From Galeopsis tetrahit (lineage: Eukaryota > Streptophyta > Magnoliopsida > Lamiales > Lamiaceae), in contig OY776128.1 in the NCBI GenBank assembly GCA_963675135.1, positions 73,104,670 to 73,168,669 of the forward strand: a stretch of 64,000 nt of DNA, in the 5' to 3' direction. The notes beneath the pieces are model-generated. The model saw only the letters and a program-made list of their open reading frames with translations. It made no database searches and was not told the origin of the DNA. Positions 32,410-43,503 of the stretch are shown piece by piece. Every line of letters begins with the position of its first letter. Position 1 is the first letter of the stretch. A program made the translations under genes and the position numbers.

Positions 32410-33371
32410 GCAAGAAAATTTCTTGAAAAAATATATTCATCCACCCCGGACATTTTCCCAAACTCACATTAATAACCTGGTTTGGAACTTACATGATTTA
32501 AATATTAAAATTAAGACAAAAAAAATTTGTGAATACGGTTTGACGAATCTCATTTTGTGAGATAAAGCTCATTTCACCCATTACTTGACCCTGCCAATTC
32601 AAACTAGTTTATGAGACCCATTTCTCTATACCGGATCAGACTTTGAATTTTATTTTTTTTGAATTACTCTTTGAAATTATATTTTAAACAACTATATATG
32701 TAAGAAATTTCTAAAAATAAGTCTCAACTATTAATTTGATATGATAAGAAATTAAAATTAATAGTTGAAACTTATTTTTCAATATCAGACCTATATTTTT
32801 TTTGAATTACTCTTTGAAATTATATATCTTTTAAACAACTATATTTTATCCAATTTGATCACTCTCTTTAACGCATACAATTAAAGGTGATCATAATTGT
32901 GCAGACATATATCTTAAAATTTGGTGATCTTTTACTTCAATTGTAACATAAATCGTGGACAAAGCAATTCATATATACAAAAGTTAGCACATATATATTT
33001 CTAATCATCATTTGCATGCACTCCTCAGTTTTGGTAATTTTAGTCGATCGGTAGAATTAAAAATAAAAAAATAAATAAACGTTATTCAATGCCATCCGCG
33101 TTGTGTAAAAGTTAAGCATTACTATAAAACAATCAAAACGTAATGGACAAGATATACACTATTGCAAAGTGCAGCCATACTTTTTCTATTAATCTTACCG
33201 ACATATTTTTTTATAGCAAAAGAGATTGAAGGTTCGAATCATTCCATCTAGCTAGCCTATATATTTATAATTGAGTTGTATTTCGTAACACACAAATTTA
33301 TGTAAGACTATCTCACGCGATTTGTTTTATGCGACAATTAAAAAATAATACTTCATCCGTCCCGTTATAAG
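32410..33371. other. Intergenic with a direct repeat and a small hairpin
   Basis: A 40-bp-scale direct repeat ('tttttttgaattactctttgaaattatat...taaacaactatat') occurs at about 32650 and 32795. Between the copies is an inverted repeat (about 32717-32780, arms around 'tcaactattaattt' and 'aaattaatagttga'). 'gaaggttcgaatc' at 33229 resembles a tRNA B box but has no supporting fold. Confidence 0.5.
33345..33371. repeat. Truncated Stowaway-like end
   Basis: 'acttcatccgtcccgttataagc' resembles the left end of the Stowaway family seen at 19652. The element appears to be cut by the hAT insertion that follows; no right end was identified. Confidence 0.4.
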
Positions 33372-33379
33372 CTTTTATT

Positions 33380-34033
33380 TGGAGCTGTCAAAACGGAACT
33401 GCAGGACGAGCGAAAATTGCAAAAGTTAATCAATTGACGGGACTGGGCGGTCCATTTGCTAAGTGGACTGTCAAAACCTCAACCAACCCACAAAGGGACA
33501 AGCTACGGGTTTCGGCGGGCCAACCCGTTTTTTAAAATTATATATTAAATTCATCATCTTCATTTCCAAAACCCTAAGTCTCTTAATATTTGTCTCTTAT
33601 TGCACGCTTATTATTAAATCTACTATAATAATCTCATTTTAACAATGAAATTATTTTATAATGGGAAGGTCAACGTCTGACGTTGGAATTACTCTAACAA
33701 GTGAAGCGAGAACGGATTTGTGATGCGAGATAAAAATTTGTTGTACTTAGCTTATTTCTACCTCTAAATTTTGATTGTGAATTGTGATGCAACAACTTAG
33801 CTCTGAGTTGCTGAATAAGTCTAAAATATGTGGCTAACTTTTGTTATTTTTCTATAATATTAAACTAATTATAATAATATTACTAGCTAATTATTTATTT
33901 TTTTTAAAAAAGTGGGCCAGCCCGCCCCCAACCCGCCAAAGTCCGCAGCCTAAATGGGGCAATCTGTGTAGGTCCGCCTCTTAGCGGGTTGAGAAAAGTT
34001 GAGCCCAACTCATAACCCATTTTGACAATTCTA
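33380..34033. mobile_element. Non-autonomous hAT element (654 bp)
   Basis: Inverted ends TGGAGCTGTCAAA and TAGAATTGTCAAA; flanking 8-mers CTTTTATT and CTTCAATT match at 6 of 8 (old insertion). Subterminal blocks such as 'gggtttcggcgggccaaccc' and 'gggccagcccgcccc' are shared with the larger copy at 39314-40812, so both belong to one family. Confidence 0.7.
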
Positions 34034-34059
34034 CTTCAATTCTCTATTTTGCTTTTTGT

Positions 34060-34107
34060 ACGAATATACGTAGTTTTTTTTTTTTTAACAGACGAATATA
34101 CGTAGTT
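34060..34107 (-). mobile_element. Ultra-short LINE-type insertion (poly(A) with 16-bp duplications)
   Basis: ACGAATATACGTAGTT at 34060-34075 and 34092-34107 bracket 16 nt that read CTGTT followed by A11 on the minus strand. The LINE at 37692-38040 ends ...GCTGTTC plus poly(A), so this looks like the last few bases of a similar LINE. Confidence 0.6.
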
Positions 34108-34661
34108 GAGGTAGAGAGAGATGAGAATAAAACAAGTTAGAGAGGCTGGAAAAAAAATAGAGCGGAATAGAAACAAGAAAAAATGGAGATGTAGCTAGAT
34201 AGTGAATTTTGACATTTTGAGAAAATTAGGTGGAAACGTTAGAATTGTGTAAGTTAAAAAAGTTTATGGTATGAGAAAGTACTCCATCATATAACAAAAA
34301 ATTGAAGATAAAATGAATTCCTAACATTTTCCTCATAAAAATTTAAAATAAAAAAATTTCCTCCTAATTTTTTTTGTCATATTGTTTTTAAAAGTACGTA
34401 TGGCATTTTTCATAATTCTCATTTCTCTAGTCACAGGTATTAATTAAAAGTGAGATCACAGTTTACCTTCTACCAAGTACTTTCATTTATTTTTTGAAAA
34501 AATTAATAATGATATTTTTCTTTAGTTGTTGAAGACATTGTGTGTGACAGTTTCACACCCGATTGGCCCTATCATATATACATCTTCATATAATCACATC
34601 TTCAATGCATCACAAGAAAACCATCCCATACCATTATCATTGATATATTATATATTCATAA

Positions 34662-37656
34662 ATGGCTCCCAAGCCCTTCACCTCTTCCTTCATTCTTTTC
34701 TCAATTGCCCTCCTACTTTTCACCATCAATCAATTGCTTGACGACTTCCAAAATGCACTAATCACCTACCCTAAACTAGCAAAAAATCCAGAGTGGTTGA
34801 ACATCATTACTCACAAGCTCGGACATGAAAACATCAACATTGGATTGGTGAACATACGGGCGATCACGGGCGAAATTCACACCAACGGGAGCGTGGTCAA
34901 CGTGCATTTCGACCCGATAGACAAGGGCATCCTCTGGTCCGACTTGTATCCAGAGTGGATCGATGAGGATTCCGCAAAGTGTCCAGGGATACCGATGCCA
35001 GAATTCGAACAATATGAGGAGTTGGATGTAGTAGTTGCGAGAATTCCTTGTGACATTAAGGGTACTTTGAGAGACGTTTTTCGGTTGCAAGTTAATTTGG
35101 TGGTAGCTAACTTGTTGGTAAGAAACGGACGAGTGAAAAATGGGGAGGCGGATAGAGAAGCGTTTGTTGTGTTTATTGGGTCATGTGGCCCTATGTTGGA
35201 GATTTTTAGATGCGACGATCTTTTGTGGCGTGATGGAAATTACTGGCTTTACAAACCTCAATTTACGAGGATCAAACACAAGATGCTCATGCCTGTCGGA
35301 AGTTGCCAACTTTCCCCTCCATTTGCACCATCTGGTGAGCTATACACACAACTATTTAATTTTGATTCATCTCTGCCACTTTTTATATTTCGCTCCGTGT
35401 TTCACTTGTTGGATCATTAACATGTGTCGATATGGATTATAAAATGTTTTGATATATTGTTTTATTGGACCATTGTCCCATTATTCTTATGTCACACATC
35501 TAGGAAGTGAAACATCAAAATTAACACATATTATCATCAAAACTGACACATGTCACAGATCCCCTACTTCACATTAGTACTGTTTTATCTTTATTTCACT
35601 GCTTTTAATATATGACATGTGTAATATATAAATGACATCACCAATCATTACTATAATAGCATGAGTCATGTATTAAAAATAGTAAAACATGCATGAGATG
35701 AAACAAATAGTGAAATATGGATGATTTAAAATGCCATGGGCAAGTGACACCAATTTTTATTTTATTTTAATTAAATAATCAGAAAGATCAGTACTATATC
35801 TATTATAAGTCATCTCTGGAGGTTTAATCTTCGAGAGAGGCTCAACTCGTGTACAGGAGGGTCCTGGGCAAGGAGATCAGCTACTTTAAATCACAAATCC
35901 GTGTGAGTGTTTGTGATCCAATGATTTTTCTCTTGTACAGGACCCTTCTGTACATGAGGGGTTGAATCGCAAATGGTGCACAAATTAAATCAAGTCTATT
36001 TTTACGTGTTGGGCCAGATTTACTCAGAATTGTAAATGGATTTCAGGTCAGGAGTTGTGGAGGACAGACAGAGAAAGAAGTGAGCGAGAGGCTTATGTTA
36101 CTATACTGCATTCTTCAGAAGCATATGTATGTGGTGCAATAGCCCTAGCCCAAAGCATCCTCCAATCAAACACCACCAAAGACCTCGTCTTGCTAGCCGA
36201 CCGTCACATATCTTCGGCCTCCCTACACGGCCTCCGATCAGCCGGATGGAAAATCAAACGAGTACAAAGAATACGCAACCCACACGCGAAGAAACGCGCC
36301 TACAACGAATGGAATTACAGCAAGCTTCGGTTGTGGCAACTCATAGAGTACAAGAAAGTCATGTTCATAGACTCTGATCTCATTGTCACTAGAAACTTAG
36401 ACGACTTCTTCATCTACCCCCAAATCTCAGCCGTAGGAAATGATAACCACTTTTTCAACTCAGGGTTGATGATAGTAGAACCCTCCATGTGTACATTCAA
36501 AACCCTAATGAAAAAGAGAAGGGCGGTAACCTCATACAACGGTGGTGATCAGGGCTTTTTGAATGAGATGTTCCCATGGTGGCATCGCCTTCCAAGAAAG
36601 GTAATCTTCACGCCTTTCTACAAGTTCGTAATTCTTCGGATAAAATCCTTTTTCGTCCGTAACTTTCCACATTTTTTAAAATGGTCCAAAAAAAGATAAG
36701 CATATCATGAATTTAATTAGTTCGATCCAATTATTTTTCATATGTACCAATTTCGTCTCAAAGTTGCCGCAATTCTCAGAACGACGTCGTTTTTTGTCAA
36801 TAATTAATTCGACGGATTCGACCGCTCACGTGCCGTATATATGACCAAAAACGACATCGTTCTCAGGATCCTGACAACTTTGGAACTAAATTGGTACATA
36901 TAAAAAATACTTCCTTCATTTAATAAAGTTTGTCGCATTTCTCATTTTGTATAGAATTAAGAAACATATTTTTGTTGACACATTTACCCCTCATTAATTT
37001 TTCTCTTTTTCCTTTTATTTTTCCACTTCCTTTTCCACTCTTCCATTGATCTTTCTATCATTAATATATTTTTCCAAAAAAAAAATATATATTAATAGGG
37101 GTAGTTCGGGAACATCATTGATAAAAATAGGAAAAGTGATAAACTTCTTAGGACCATTTTAAAAAAAGTGAAAAGTTACGGACGAAAAAAGATTTTATCG
37201 TGTAATTCTTTAACGGTATCAAAGTCATTCTTGACAAACTGGATCAACAATTTTTTTATTTTATTTATAGTTTAATTTCTATTAATTATTCTCTAGTAAT
37301 TGCAGTTAAATTCCTAATGGCAGGTAAATCGGCTCAAGTTTTTTAGCTCGGTTAAACATGAGATTTCGAATGATGTGTATGCAGTGCATTACTTGGGCTT
37401 AAAGCCATGGATGTGTTATAAAGATTATGATTGCAATTGGGATAAGCAAGAGAGTCGAGCATTTGCTAGTGATTCAGCTAATGACAAGTGGTGGCAGGTT
37501 TATGACAACATGAGTGAGAAGCTGAAGCAGTATTGTTCCCTCACTCCTCAAATGAAAGCCACAATACTTAAGAATAGACGTAAAGCTAAGAAGGCTAGAT
37601 TTCTTGATGGTCATTGGAAGATCAAGGTCAAAGACCCTAGGCAAATTACCATGTGA
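34662..37656 (+). CDS. GUX-like xylan glucuronosyltransferase (GT8), gene 1
   Basis: Three exons: 34662-35334, 36047-36600, 37324-37656, with borders TCTG|GTGAGC, TTTCAG|GT, GAAAG|GTAATC and GGCAG|GTAAAT. They join in frame to 519 aa. An N-terminal membrane anchor (about residues 8-27) fits a type II Golgi protein. Exon 1 carries the GUX/PGSIP N-terminal region. Exons 2-3 hold the GT8 domain: REAYVTILHSS (about 239), the metal-binding DSD in MFIDSDLIV (about 333-335), FNSGLMIVEPS, GGDQGFLNEMFPWWHRLP and HYLGLKPW. The family transfers GlcA from UDP-GlcA to xylan in the Golgi. Sequence is closest in style to the shorter GUX4/5 types. Intron 2 is absent from the two related genes at 41617 and 48836. 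Its C-terminus ends at ...DPRQITM, before the tail seen in those genes. Confidence 0.88.
36601..37323 (+). other. Intron 2 of GUX-like gene 1, with MITE-like remnant
   Basis: 723 bp, AT-rich. A segment at about 36904-37190 starts 'acttccttcatttaataaagtttgtc' and ends with inverted similarity ('gataaacttctta...aaaaagtg'), like an old Stowaway. Another piece at 36740-36900 carries inverted 'gaacgacgtcgtttttt' and 'aaaacgacatcgttct', a second small foldback. Confidence 0.5.
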
Positions 37657-37691
37657 TTTTTTTTTTCAATTTAATTAATTATATGTTATGA

Positions 37692-38040
37692 GAAGGAAAC
37701 ATGTCTTGGAGTGCATTTGGTCAGGTACTCTATGGTTTCTGTGGAAATCTAGAAATCGTAGAATCTTCAAAAGTGAGAATGTTGCCCCGGAAAAGATTTT
37801 TGAGGAGATTCGAGCTAAAGTGTGGAGTCTATTTTCCCTACAATTTAATGGTGTTAACCACTATTCGTTTCAGGATTGGTGTTGCAACCCTAGACTTTGT
37901 TGTAAGAAACTCTAAGTGATAGGCTTGGTTATGCTTAGATTAGTTTTGGCGTCATTTTATAATTGTAACTCTGATTGCCCTTTTGAGTACCTCTGGTACT
38001 CGATAATATATTACCATTTTGCTGTTCAAAAAAAAAAAAA
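37692..38040 (+). mobile_element. 5'-truncated L1-type LINE (349 bp)
   Basis: A 17-bp duplication TTAATTATATGTTATGA (37675-37691 and 38041-38057) brackets the C-terminal end of a LINE polyprotein (about 74 codons: TLWFLWKSRNRRIF...EIRAKVWSLF...DWCCNPRLC), a 3' UTR and poly(A) at 38028-38040. It landed 18 bp after the stop codon of GUX-like gene 1, within its likely 3' UTR. Confidence 0.88.
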
Positions 38041-38057
38041 TTAATTATATGTTATGA

Positions 38058-39305
38058 TCATGTAAAGTATTTTGACTTAATTAGTTTAATGAATAGCTAT
38101 GATCAATTAAAGGGAAAACTACCCGTAACTTAGATCGATTCCATTTTAAATCTTTTAAGTTTTCACATTTTTAAAATACGATCTAATTAAGGTGTTCAAT
38201 TTACATCATTTTATCCAATTTACAACCATTTTGTCGGAAACTTATTTTATTTGCCGGAAATTGACACGCGCGACTCATACATGTTTTTAAAATTGGGGGT
38301 TGGGACCAAAACAAAATAAAATGCGAAAAATGGGAATAAATAGGTACATTTAACTTTTTTGGTACCATTTTTGAGTTTATTTGCTCTTAGGTGCTTTCTA
38401 CAAGGTGCTATTACCAATAGGTTCCAACTTCTAAAATAGGAGAAAAAAATTATTTATGTCCCGTAACTTTTATCTTTTTTTTAAAAACGTTTCAAAATAG
38501 TTAAAATTTTAATTTACGTCCCATAAATTTTTTAATTACTTAATTTACGTCCAATTTCACCACACTCTTTAATAATATTTACGCTGACATGTGCTTGTTT
38601 GATCCATAGTTAATCTTCACCTGAGTCATTAATATAATCTCGTTGGTGGATTTTTTAAAAAAAAAAAATGGTAAAGAAAGAAAGTGTAAGAAATGTAAAA
38701 AGGTGAGGAGAGAGAATAGCTAGAAAGTTGGGTGGAAATTTGTGATAATGGTGGTAACAAACTAACTATTTCCGTAACAAATCTATAACTGCTAGTATTC
38801 TAGAACCTCCCAAACAGATGATATAACCAATTTGTTTACTCAGATAGACGACCCCATCAGCTGATATATACTCGACTGTCAATTTCACTGATCAAGTCAT
38901 GAGACATCTCCACTAAACTCCCCCAGCTGATCTTCTCTTGATCCAACTCAGTTGATCACCCAGTTGATCCAACTCATCTAACTGGAGATCGAATTCGCTT
39001 GAAACTAACTACACTGAATATAGACACCATTAGCTTACAATTGATTTAAGAGCTAACTTATCTCACACGAAATGCTTCTATTTTAATTTTTGCGAGAGTA
39101 CTTTATATCACAAAGTTGTTAGTTGAGTCTTTCAGGTGAGAAGATTTCAGTGGAGTAGGTCATGTTCACCGAAGTTGATCTTCATACTGCAGAGGTGTCT
39201 TATGAAGGTTTTAAAAGGATCGGAATTATATTAGCTGAGAATTTCTCAATTGGACAAATTGACTAAAGGTTTTCGAGGCAGTTAGGGTTTTCTAATTGAA
39301 TGACA
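38058..39305. other. Intergenic, unassigned repeat-like DNA
   Basis: 38100-38420 carries 'attccattttaaatcttttaagttttcac' and 'ggtacatttaacttttttgg', resembling pieces at 48790-48850 and of the MITE at 49880, so it is probably a decayed Mutator-type MITE. 38820-39000 is rich in 'cagctgat/cagttgatc' words. No gene is supported. Confidence 0.4.
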
Positions 39306-39598
39306 TGTACAACTAGACCTGTCAATACGGGCCAGCGGGGCGGGGCAGGCCAAAACCACAAAAGCCCGTCATTTGGCGGGGCGGGTTAGCTCGTTTGGCA
39401 AGCGGACTGTCAAAATCCCAACCCAATCCAAAAATGGGTGGACCGTGGGTTTCGACGGGCCAAATTTTTTTTTTTGAAAAATATTTATTAAATTCCAACC
39501 AATTCTTTCGGGTCTGAGAATATACACTCCTAAATGGCTAAATCATAAACACATATACTCATATTAGGAATTAGGAAATAGGAATTAATTATAGAGTA

Positions 39599-40327
39599 TG
39601 TTATACCTAGTCAAAGAAGTCAATCTTTGACAAGTCAATCCTAGTCATCAGCTTGCGTGGCGAGAACTAGTCAACCAAGTCGTGCGACGACTAGTCAACA
39701 ATATGAAGAAAATGTAATAAATGTAATGTATTTAATGTAATTAAGTGCTCGACCAAAGATGTCGGCGAGCACATGTTTAGTTAGCTAGAAAAGGACAAGT
39801 GTTGAAGCCTTGGGAGATAGCATAGAGCGTGCCGACCACCTTCCTCGAAAATGTCGGCGACCACCTTCCTCGAAAATGTCGGCGACCACCTTCCCCGACG
39901 ACCAGGTCCTCCGGCGACCACTGTGGCCCCAGCTCCTCGCCTCCGCCGAGGACGACCACAGAGGCGGTTTAGCATTAAATGCACCGTCCCATCACCTTTT
40001 CGGGCAGAAAGTTAGGTCCACTGAGGGCTTGCCACGTGTAAAGGGCGGGCAGCCCCAGAAACTACTATATAATGCCTAAGAGGCTCATTTGTAATATCCA
40101 AGTAACATTTCACACCCAACCCAAAGCAATACACTTCCCAAGCTCAAAGCTTTAGCTTCTCCAAGAAGCTACTTCTGGTGTTCTTCTTTGTTCTTCATCA
40201 AGATCATCATAAATCATCATATTAATCCGCATAAACACATAATAAACCCCGATCATAAATATATGCATGCTTGTTTAGTGCTTACGAAAGCCCACATCCA
40301 GATCATCTGTTCAAAGCACGTACAACA
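39599..40327 (+). mobile_element. Solo LTR nested in the hAT element (729 bp)
   Basis: 5-bp duplication GAGTA (39594-39598 and 40328-40332); ends TGTTATAC and GTACAACA. It has a promoter-like layout: G-box CACGTG at 40033-40038, TATATAA at 40066-40072, then a presumed leader. A 24-bp unit 'cttcctcgaaaatgtcggcgacca' is repeated at 39840-39890. No internal region is present, so it is a recombined remnant. Superfamily not determined. Confidence 0.8.
40066..40072 (+). promoter_or_regulatory. TATA box of the nested solo LTR
   Basis: TATATAA, 28 bp downstream of a G-box core CACGTG (40033-40038), inside the LTR. It could act as a stray promoter. Confidence 0.5.
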
Positions 40328-40393
40328 GAGTATAATACAAATACATATATTGATACACTCATAACACAATTATAGAAAATTAATTACATACTG

Positions 40394-40594
40394 ACGGGCG
40401 ACAAGCAGAACGGGCGGCGCAACTGCACAAGTGGGGCACCATTGCGAAAGCCGCGAAGCAGGCGGTGGAGTACTCTGTGGAGAAGAAGATGGAAGCCGGA
40501 AGGAGAAAAGTAGGGAGCAGAGTGAAGCAGATTAGGAAAAAACTAAAAAAGAGGCCCGGTAATTTGATATGTGGCAGGGCAGCTAGGGTTTCAG
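40394..40594 (+). other. Coding-like segment inside the hAT element, function unknown
   Basis: An open frame without its own start codon, about 66 codons, rich in Lys/Arg/Ala and with higher GC than its surroundings. I do not recognise the protein. It could be a captured exon or chance. Confidence 0.3.
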
Positions 40595-40820
40595 TTAATA
40601 TTTGATATTTAATTAATTTTAGATTTCTTTAATATTAAAAAAAAGGCGGGTCAACCCGCTAAAAATCGCCCCGTCAAAGTCCGTTGCCCAAACGGGTCCA
40701 GTCGTCTGGGCCCGTCTCCTGGCGGCCGGGCTTGAAAAATTCTGACCCAACCCATCATTTTTAGTGGCAGGACGGACTGGCCCAATGGGCCCAACCCATT
40801 TTGACGACTCTATGTACAAC

Positions 40821-41397
40821 TTTAAGTGGGCATAACTTTCAAATCGTTGTATCATTTAACACGTAGTTTATTGCAATGAGTAGCTAACAATGTCAACTAA
40901 CTAACTATGCCAATAAATGCAATAATTGACCATGATAATTATTTTGTCATGGGCCCCTATAATGCAATAATTGACCATCATTAATTAGATTTTTAGTCTA
41001 TAAGTGCCTCTGTATTTTATTTTGTCATGGCCCCTATAATGTCATAATTGACCATGATAATTATTGTTACCTCTTAAAATATGGATTAGTTAAATGAATA
41101 ATTATGATCAGTTAAATTGAGACATTGACTAATGAATATAAAATTCATGAAATAGTCTCACACATACCTTTTGCTGAATAACAAGCATGACAAGAAACAT
41201 TAATACAGATTTGGCTTTGTACATCCCTTAAAAAGGGTTTTAGACAGCGGTTTTACAGTTGTCCAAGTAACAGCTGTTTAAGCTTAGACAACTGTTAAAA
41301 AACCGTTATCTAAGAAAAACACTTGAACAACGGTTATTAACAGCATTGCAAGTGGTGCACTTAGACAGGGGTTTATTAACTGCATTCCAAGTGTTTC

Positions 41398-41435
<38 letters not shown>

Positions 41436-41616
41436 AATGTGTTTCACTTGGACAACGGTTTAAAACCGTTTTCTAATGCAACAAACTTTATGAAATGGAG
41501 CGAGTATTCTATTAGATAGAAATTAATCGGTCCTTCGACCGGATACTCGAGACTTAAAAAAAAAATTAAAATCGAAGGATCGAGATAATTATATACTTAA
41601 AATACATATCGATCCA
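40821..41616. other. Intergenic; decayed repeat with CACTA-like subterminal words
   Basis: At 41206-41490 the words 'agacagcggttttacagttgtcc', 'gacaactgttaaaaaaccgttatc', 'gaacaacggttattaac' and 'ggacaacggtttaaaaccg' alternate in both orientations, as in CACTA-type subterminal regions. A (TA)n run lies at about 41401-41432. No CACTA terminus or transposase was found. Also 'ccataataattgaccatgataattatt'-type words repeat at 40930-41070. Confidence 0.4.
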
Positions 41617-43503
41617 TTATGGTGATTCATGATCATGTGTAGTTTTATATGCGATTTGTCTGGGGTCTTTAACCTTGATCTTCCAATATTGCAACGAACT
41701 ACCATTCTTAGCCACTTCTCTATACTTACGAATCCTAGCATCCATTTCAGGCGTCAGGGCGCAAAATTGCTTCAAATTATCGGGCATGGCGTCATGAACC
41801 TCCCACCACCTCGCATTTGCAGAGTCACTCGCGAATTTTCTTTTTTCCGGCTTATCCCAATTACAATCATAATCTCTATAACACATCCACGGCTTAATCC
41901 CAAAGAAATGAAGCGCGTGCGCATCACTCGCCAGTTCATGATCATGCTCATCATCCTCACCTTTGAAATACTTACAAATATTAACCTTTCTTGGAAGGCG
42001 ATGCCACCATGGGAACATCTCATTCAGAAAACCCTGATCACCATTGTTGTATGACAACACCACCCATCTTTTCTTCATTAGGGTTTCGAATGTACACGTG
42101 GACGGCTCTACTACCATTAGCCCTGAGTTGAACACGTGGCCATGGCCTGATCCTTTGGCTGAGGTTCCTGGGAAGCTGAATAAGTAGTCTAGGTTTTTAG
42201 CAACTATGAAATCCGAGTCGATGAATATTATTTTGTCGTATTCTATGAGTTGCCAAATTGGGAGCTTGCTGTAATTCCATTCGTTGTACGAGTTTTTCTT
42301 CGAGAAGGGACTGCGGATTTGTTTGATTCGTTTGATTTTCCAGCCGGCTGACCGGAGGCCCACCAGGGACGCCGGAGATACGTGTTCGTCCGCGAGGAGG
42401 ACGAGGTCTTTTGTTGTATTTGTTCGGATGATGCTTTGGGCTAGAGCTATTGCGCCGCATACGTAGTCGTTGGATGAATGTAGTACGGTAACATATGCCT
42501 CTCTTGGTTGTAATTCGGTCCATACTTCTTTTCCTGAATTATTAATGTAAAGTCGTTGGTGGAAAGTACGTGTAATAAAAAAGAAAGGGAACATAAAGAA
42601 TGTAAAAAGTTGGAGAGAGAAAAATTGGGTTTTTGTATTTTTTTTTAATAATTTGACACGTGTTGTCCAATATTATATGACATTGATTATTTTTTAATAT
42701 GACACATGTCAATCATATATAGGGTGGAATAAAATGTGGAATATCAAATTAAATTGAAACAAGTGAATTCATTCGGAAAATGTAAAACTTAAAAGAGCAG
42801 GAAGGATTATATAATTACCGGCAGATTGTGCAAATGGAGGGCTAAGCTGGCATGTTCCGACAGGCATGAGAACCTTTTGTTTGAGTCTCTTGAGTTGTGG
42901 TTTGTAAACCCTAATAGCTCCAACATGCAACAAAACATCGTCACATCTAAAAATCTCCCACATGGGCCCACATGACCCTATAAACACTGCAAAAACAGCC
43001 CCTCTATTTATTCTTCCACTTCTCACCAACAAATTTGCTACTACCAAATTTACTTGTAATTTAAAAACATCCCTCAAACCACCCTCCTCACAAGGAACCC
43101 TAGCAACTACAACATCCAAATCCTTATAATTTTCGAAGTTTGGCATTGGTATCTTCGGGCACTTTGCAGATGCATTCTCTGGAATCGACTCGGGAAACAA
43201 GTCGGACCATCTCACGCCCTCGTCCACCAGGTCAAACTGCACCTTGACCGTCTTCACATTCGTGTCAATCATCATGTCGCCCATGTTCACCAATCCGATG
43301 TTGATGTTTTTATTGACTCCGAGTTCTTGTGCAACGACATCAAACCAATTAGGGTTTGTTGCAGATTTAGGGCAGGCTAGTGTGAATTGGAGCTCATTGT
43401 GCAACAATTTTTGATTGTGGATGGTGAAAAAGGAGAATGCAATCAAGAAAAGAATAATGGAAAAGATGAAGAAGGGGTTTTGTTTGGAAAGCTTGGAAGC
43501 CAT
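41617..43503 (-). CDS. GUX-like xylan glucuronosyltransferase (GT8), gene 2
   Basis: Two exons on the minus strand, 43503-42819 and 42533-41617 (borders TGCCG|GTAATT and TTCAG|GAAAAG), giving 533 aa. I start at 43503 (MASKLSKQ), not at an in-frame ATG five codons upstream, because gene 3 starts at the equivalent codon. A membrane anchor at about 13-31 (FIFSIILFLIAFSFF) suggests a type II Golgi protein. GT8 motifs: REAYVTVLHSS, IIFIDSDFIV (DSD about 334-336), FNSGLMVVEPSTCTFETLMKKRW, NGDQGFLNEMFPWWHRLP, HFFGIKPW and a C-terminal WKIKVKDPRQI. The intron that splits LPRK|V in gene 1 is absent. It is the closest relative of gene 3 and lies in the upstream unit of a tandem duplication. Confidence 0.88.

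Larger units (their letters stand above)
39314..40812. mobile_element. hAT element carrying a solo LTR and a captured coding-like segment (1499 bp)
   Basis: A perfect 8-bp duplication TGTACAAC (39306-39313 and 40813-40820) flanks inverted ends TAGACCTGTCAA and TAGAGTCGTCAA. Subterminal GC blocks match the element at 33380-34033. A 729-bp solo LTR (39599-40327) interrupts it. Between the LTR and the right end, about 40394-40594, one plus-strand frame stays open for over 60 codons and is rich in Lys/Arg/Ala (for example KAAKQAVEYSVEKKMEAGRRK); this is not in the smaller copy and may be host cargo. No transposase is present. Confidence 0.85.

Noticed and set aside
33229..33245. tRNA B-box-like 'ggttcgaatc'
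   Set aside because: No A box or cloverleaf at the right distance; chance match.
37701..37919. Second-frame open reading of 72 codons in the LINE fragment
   Set aside because: Shadow of the LINE polyprotein frame at 37688-37915.
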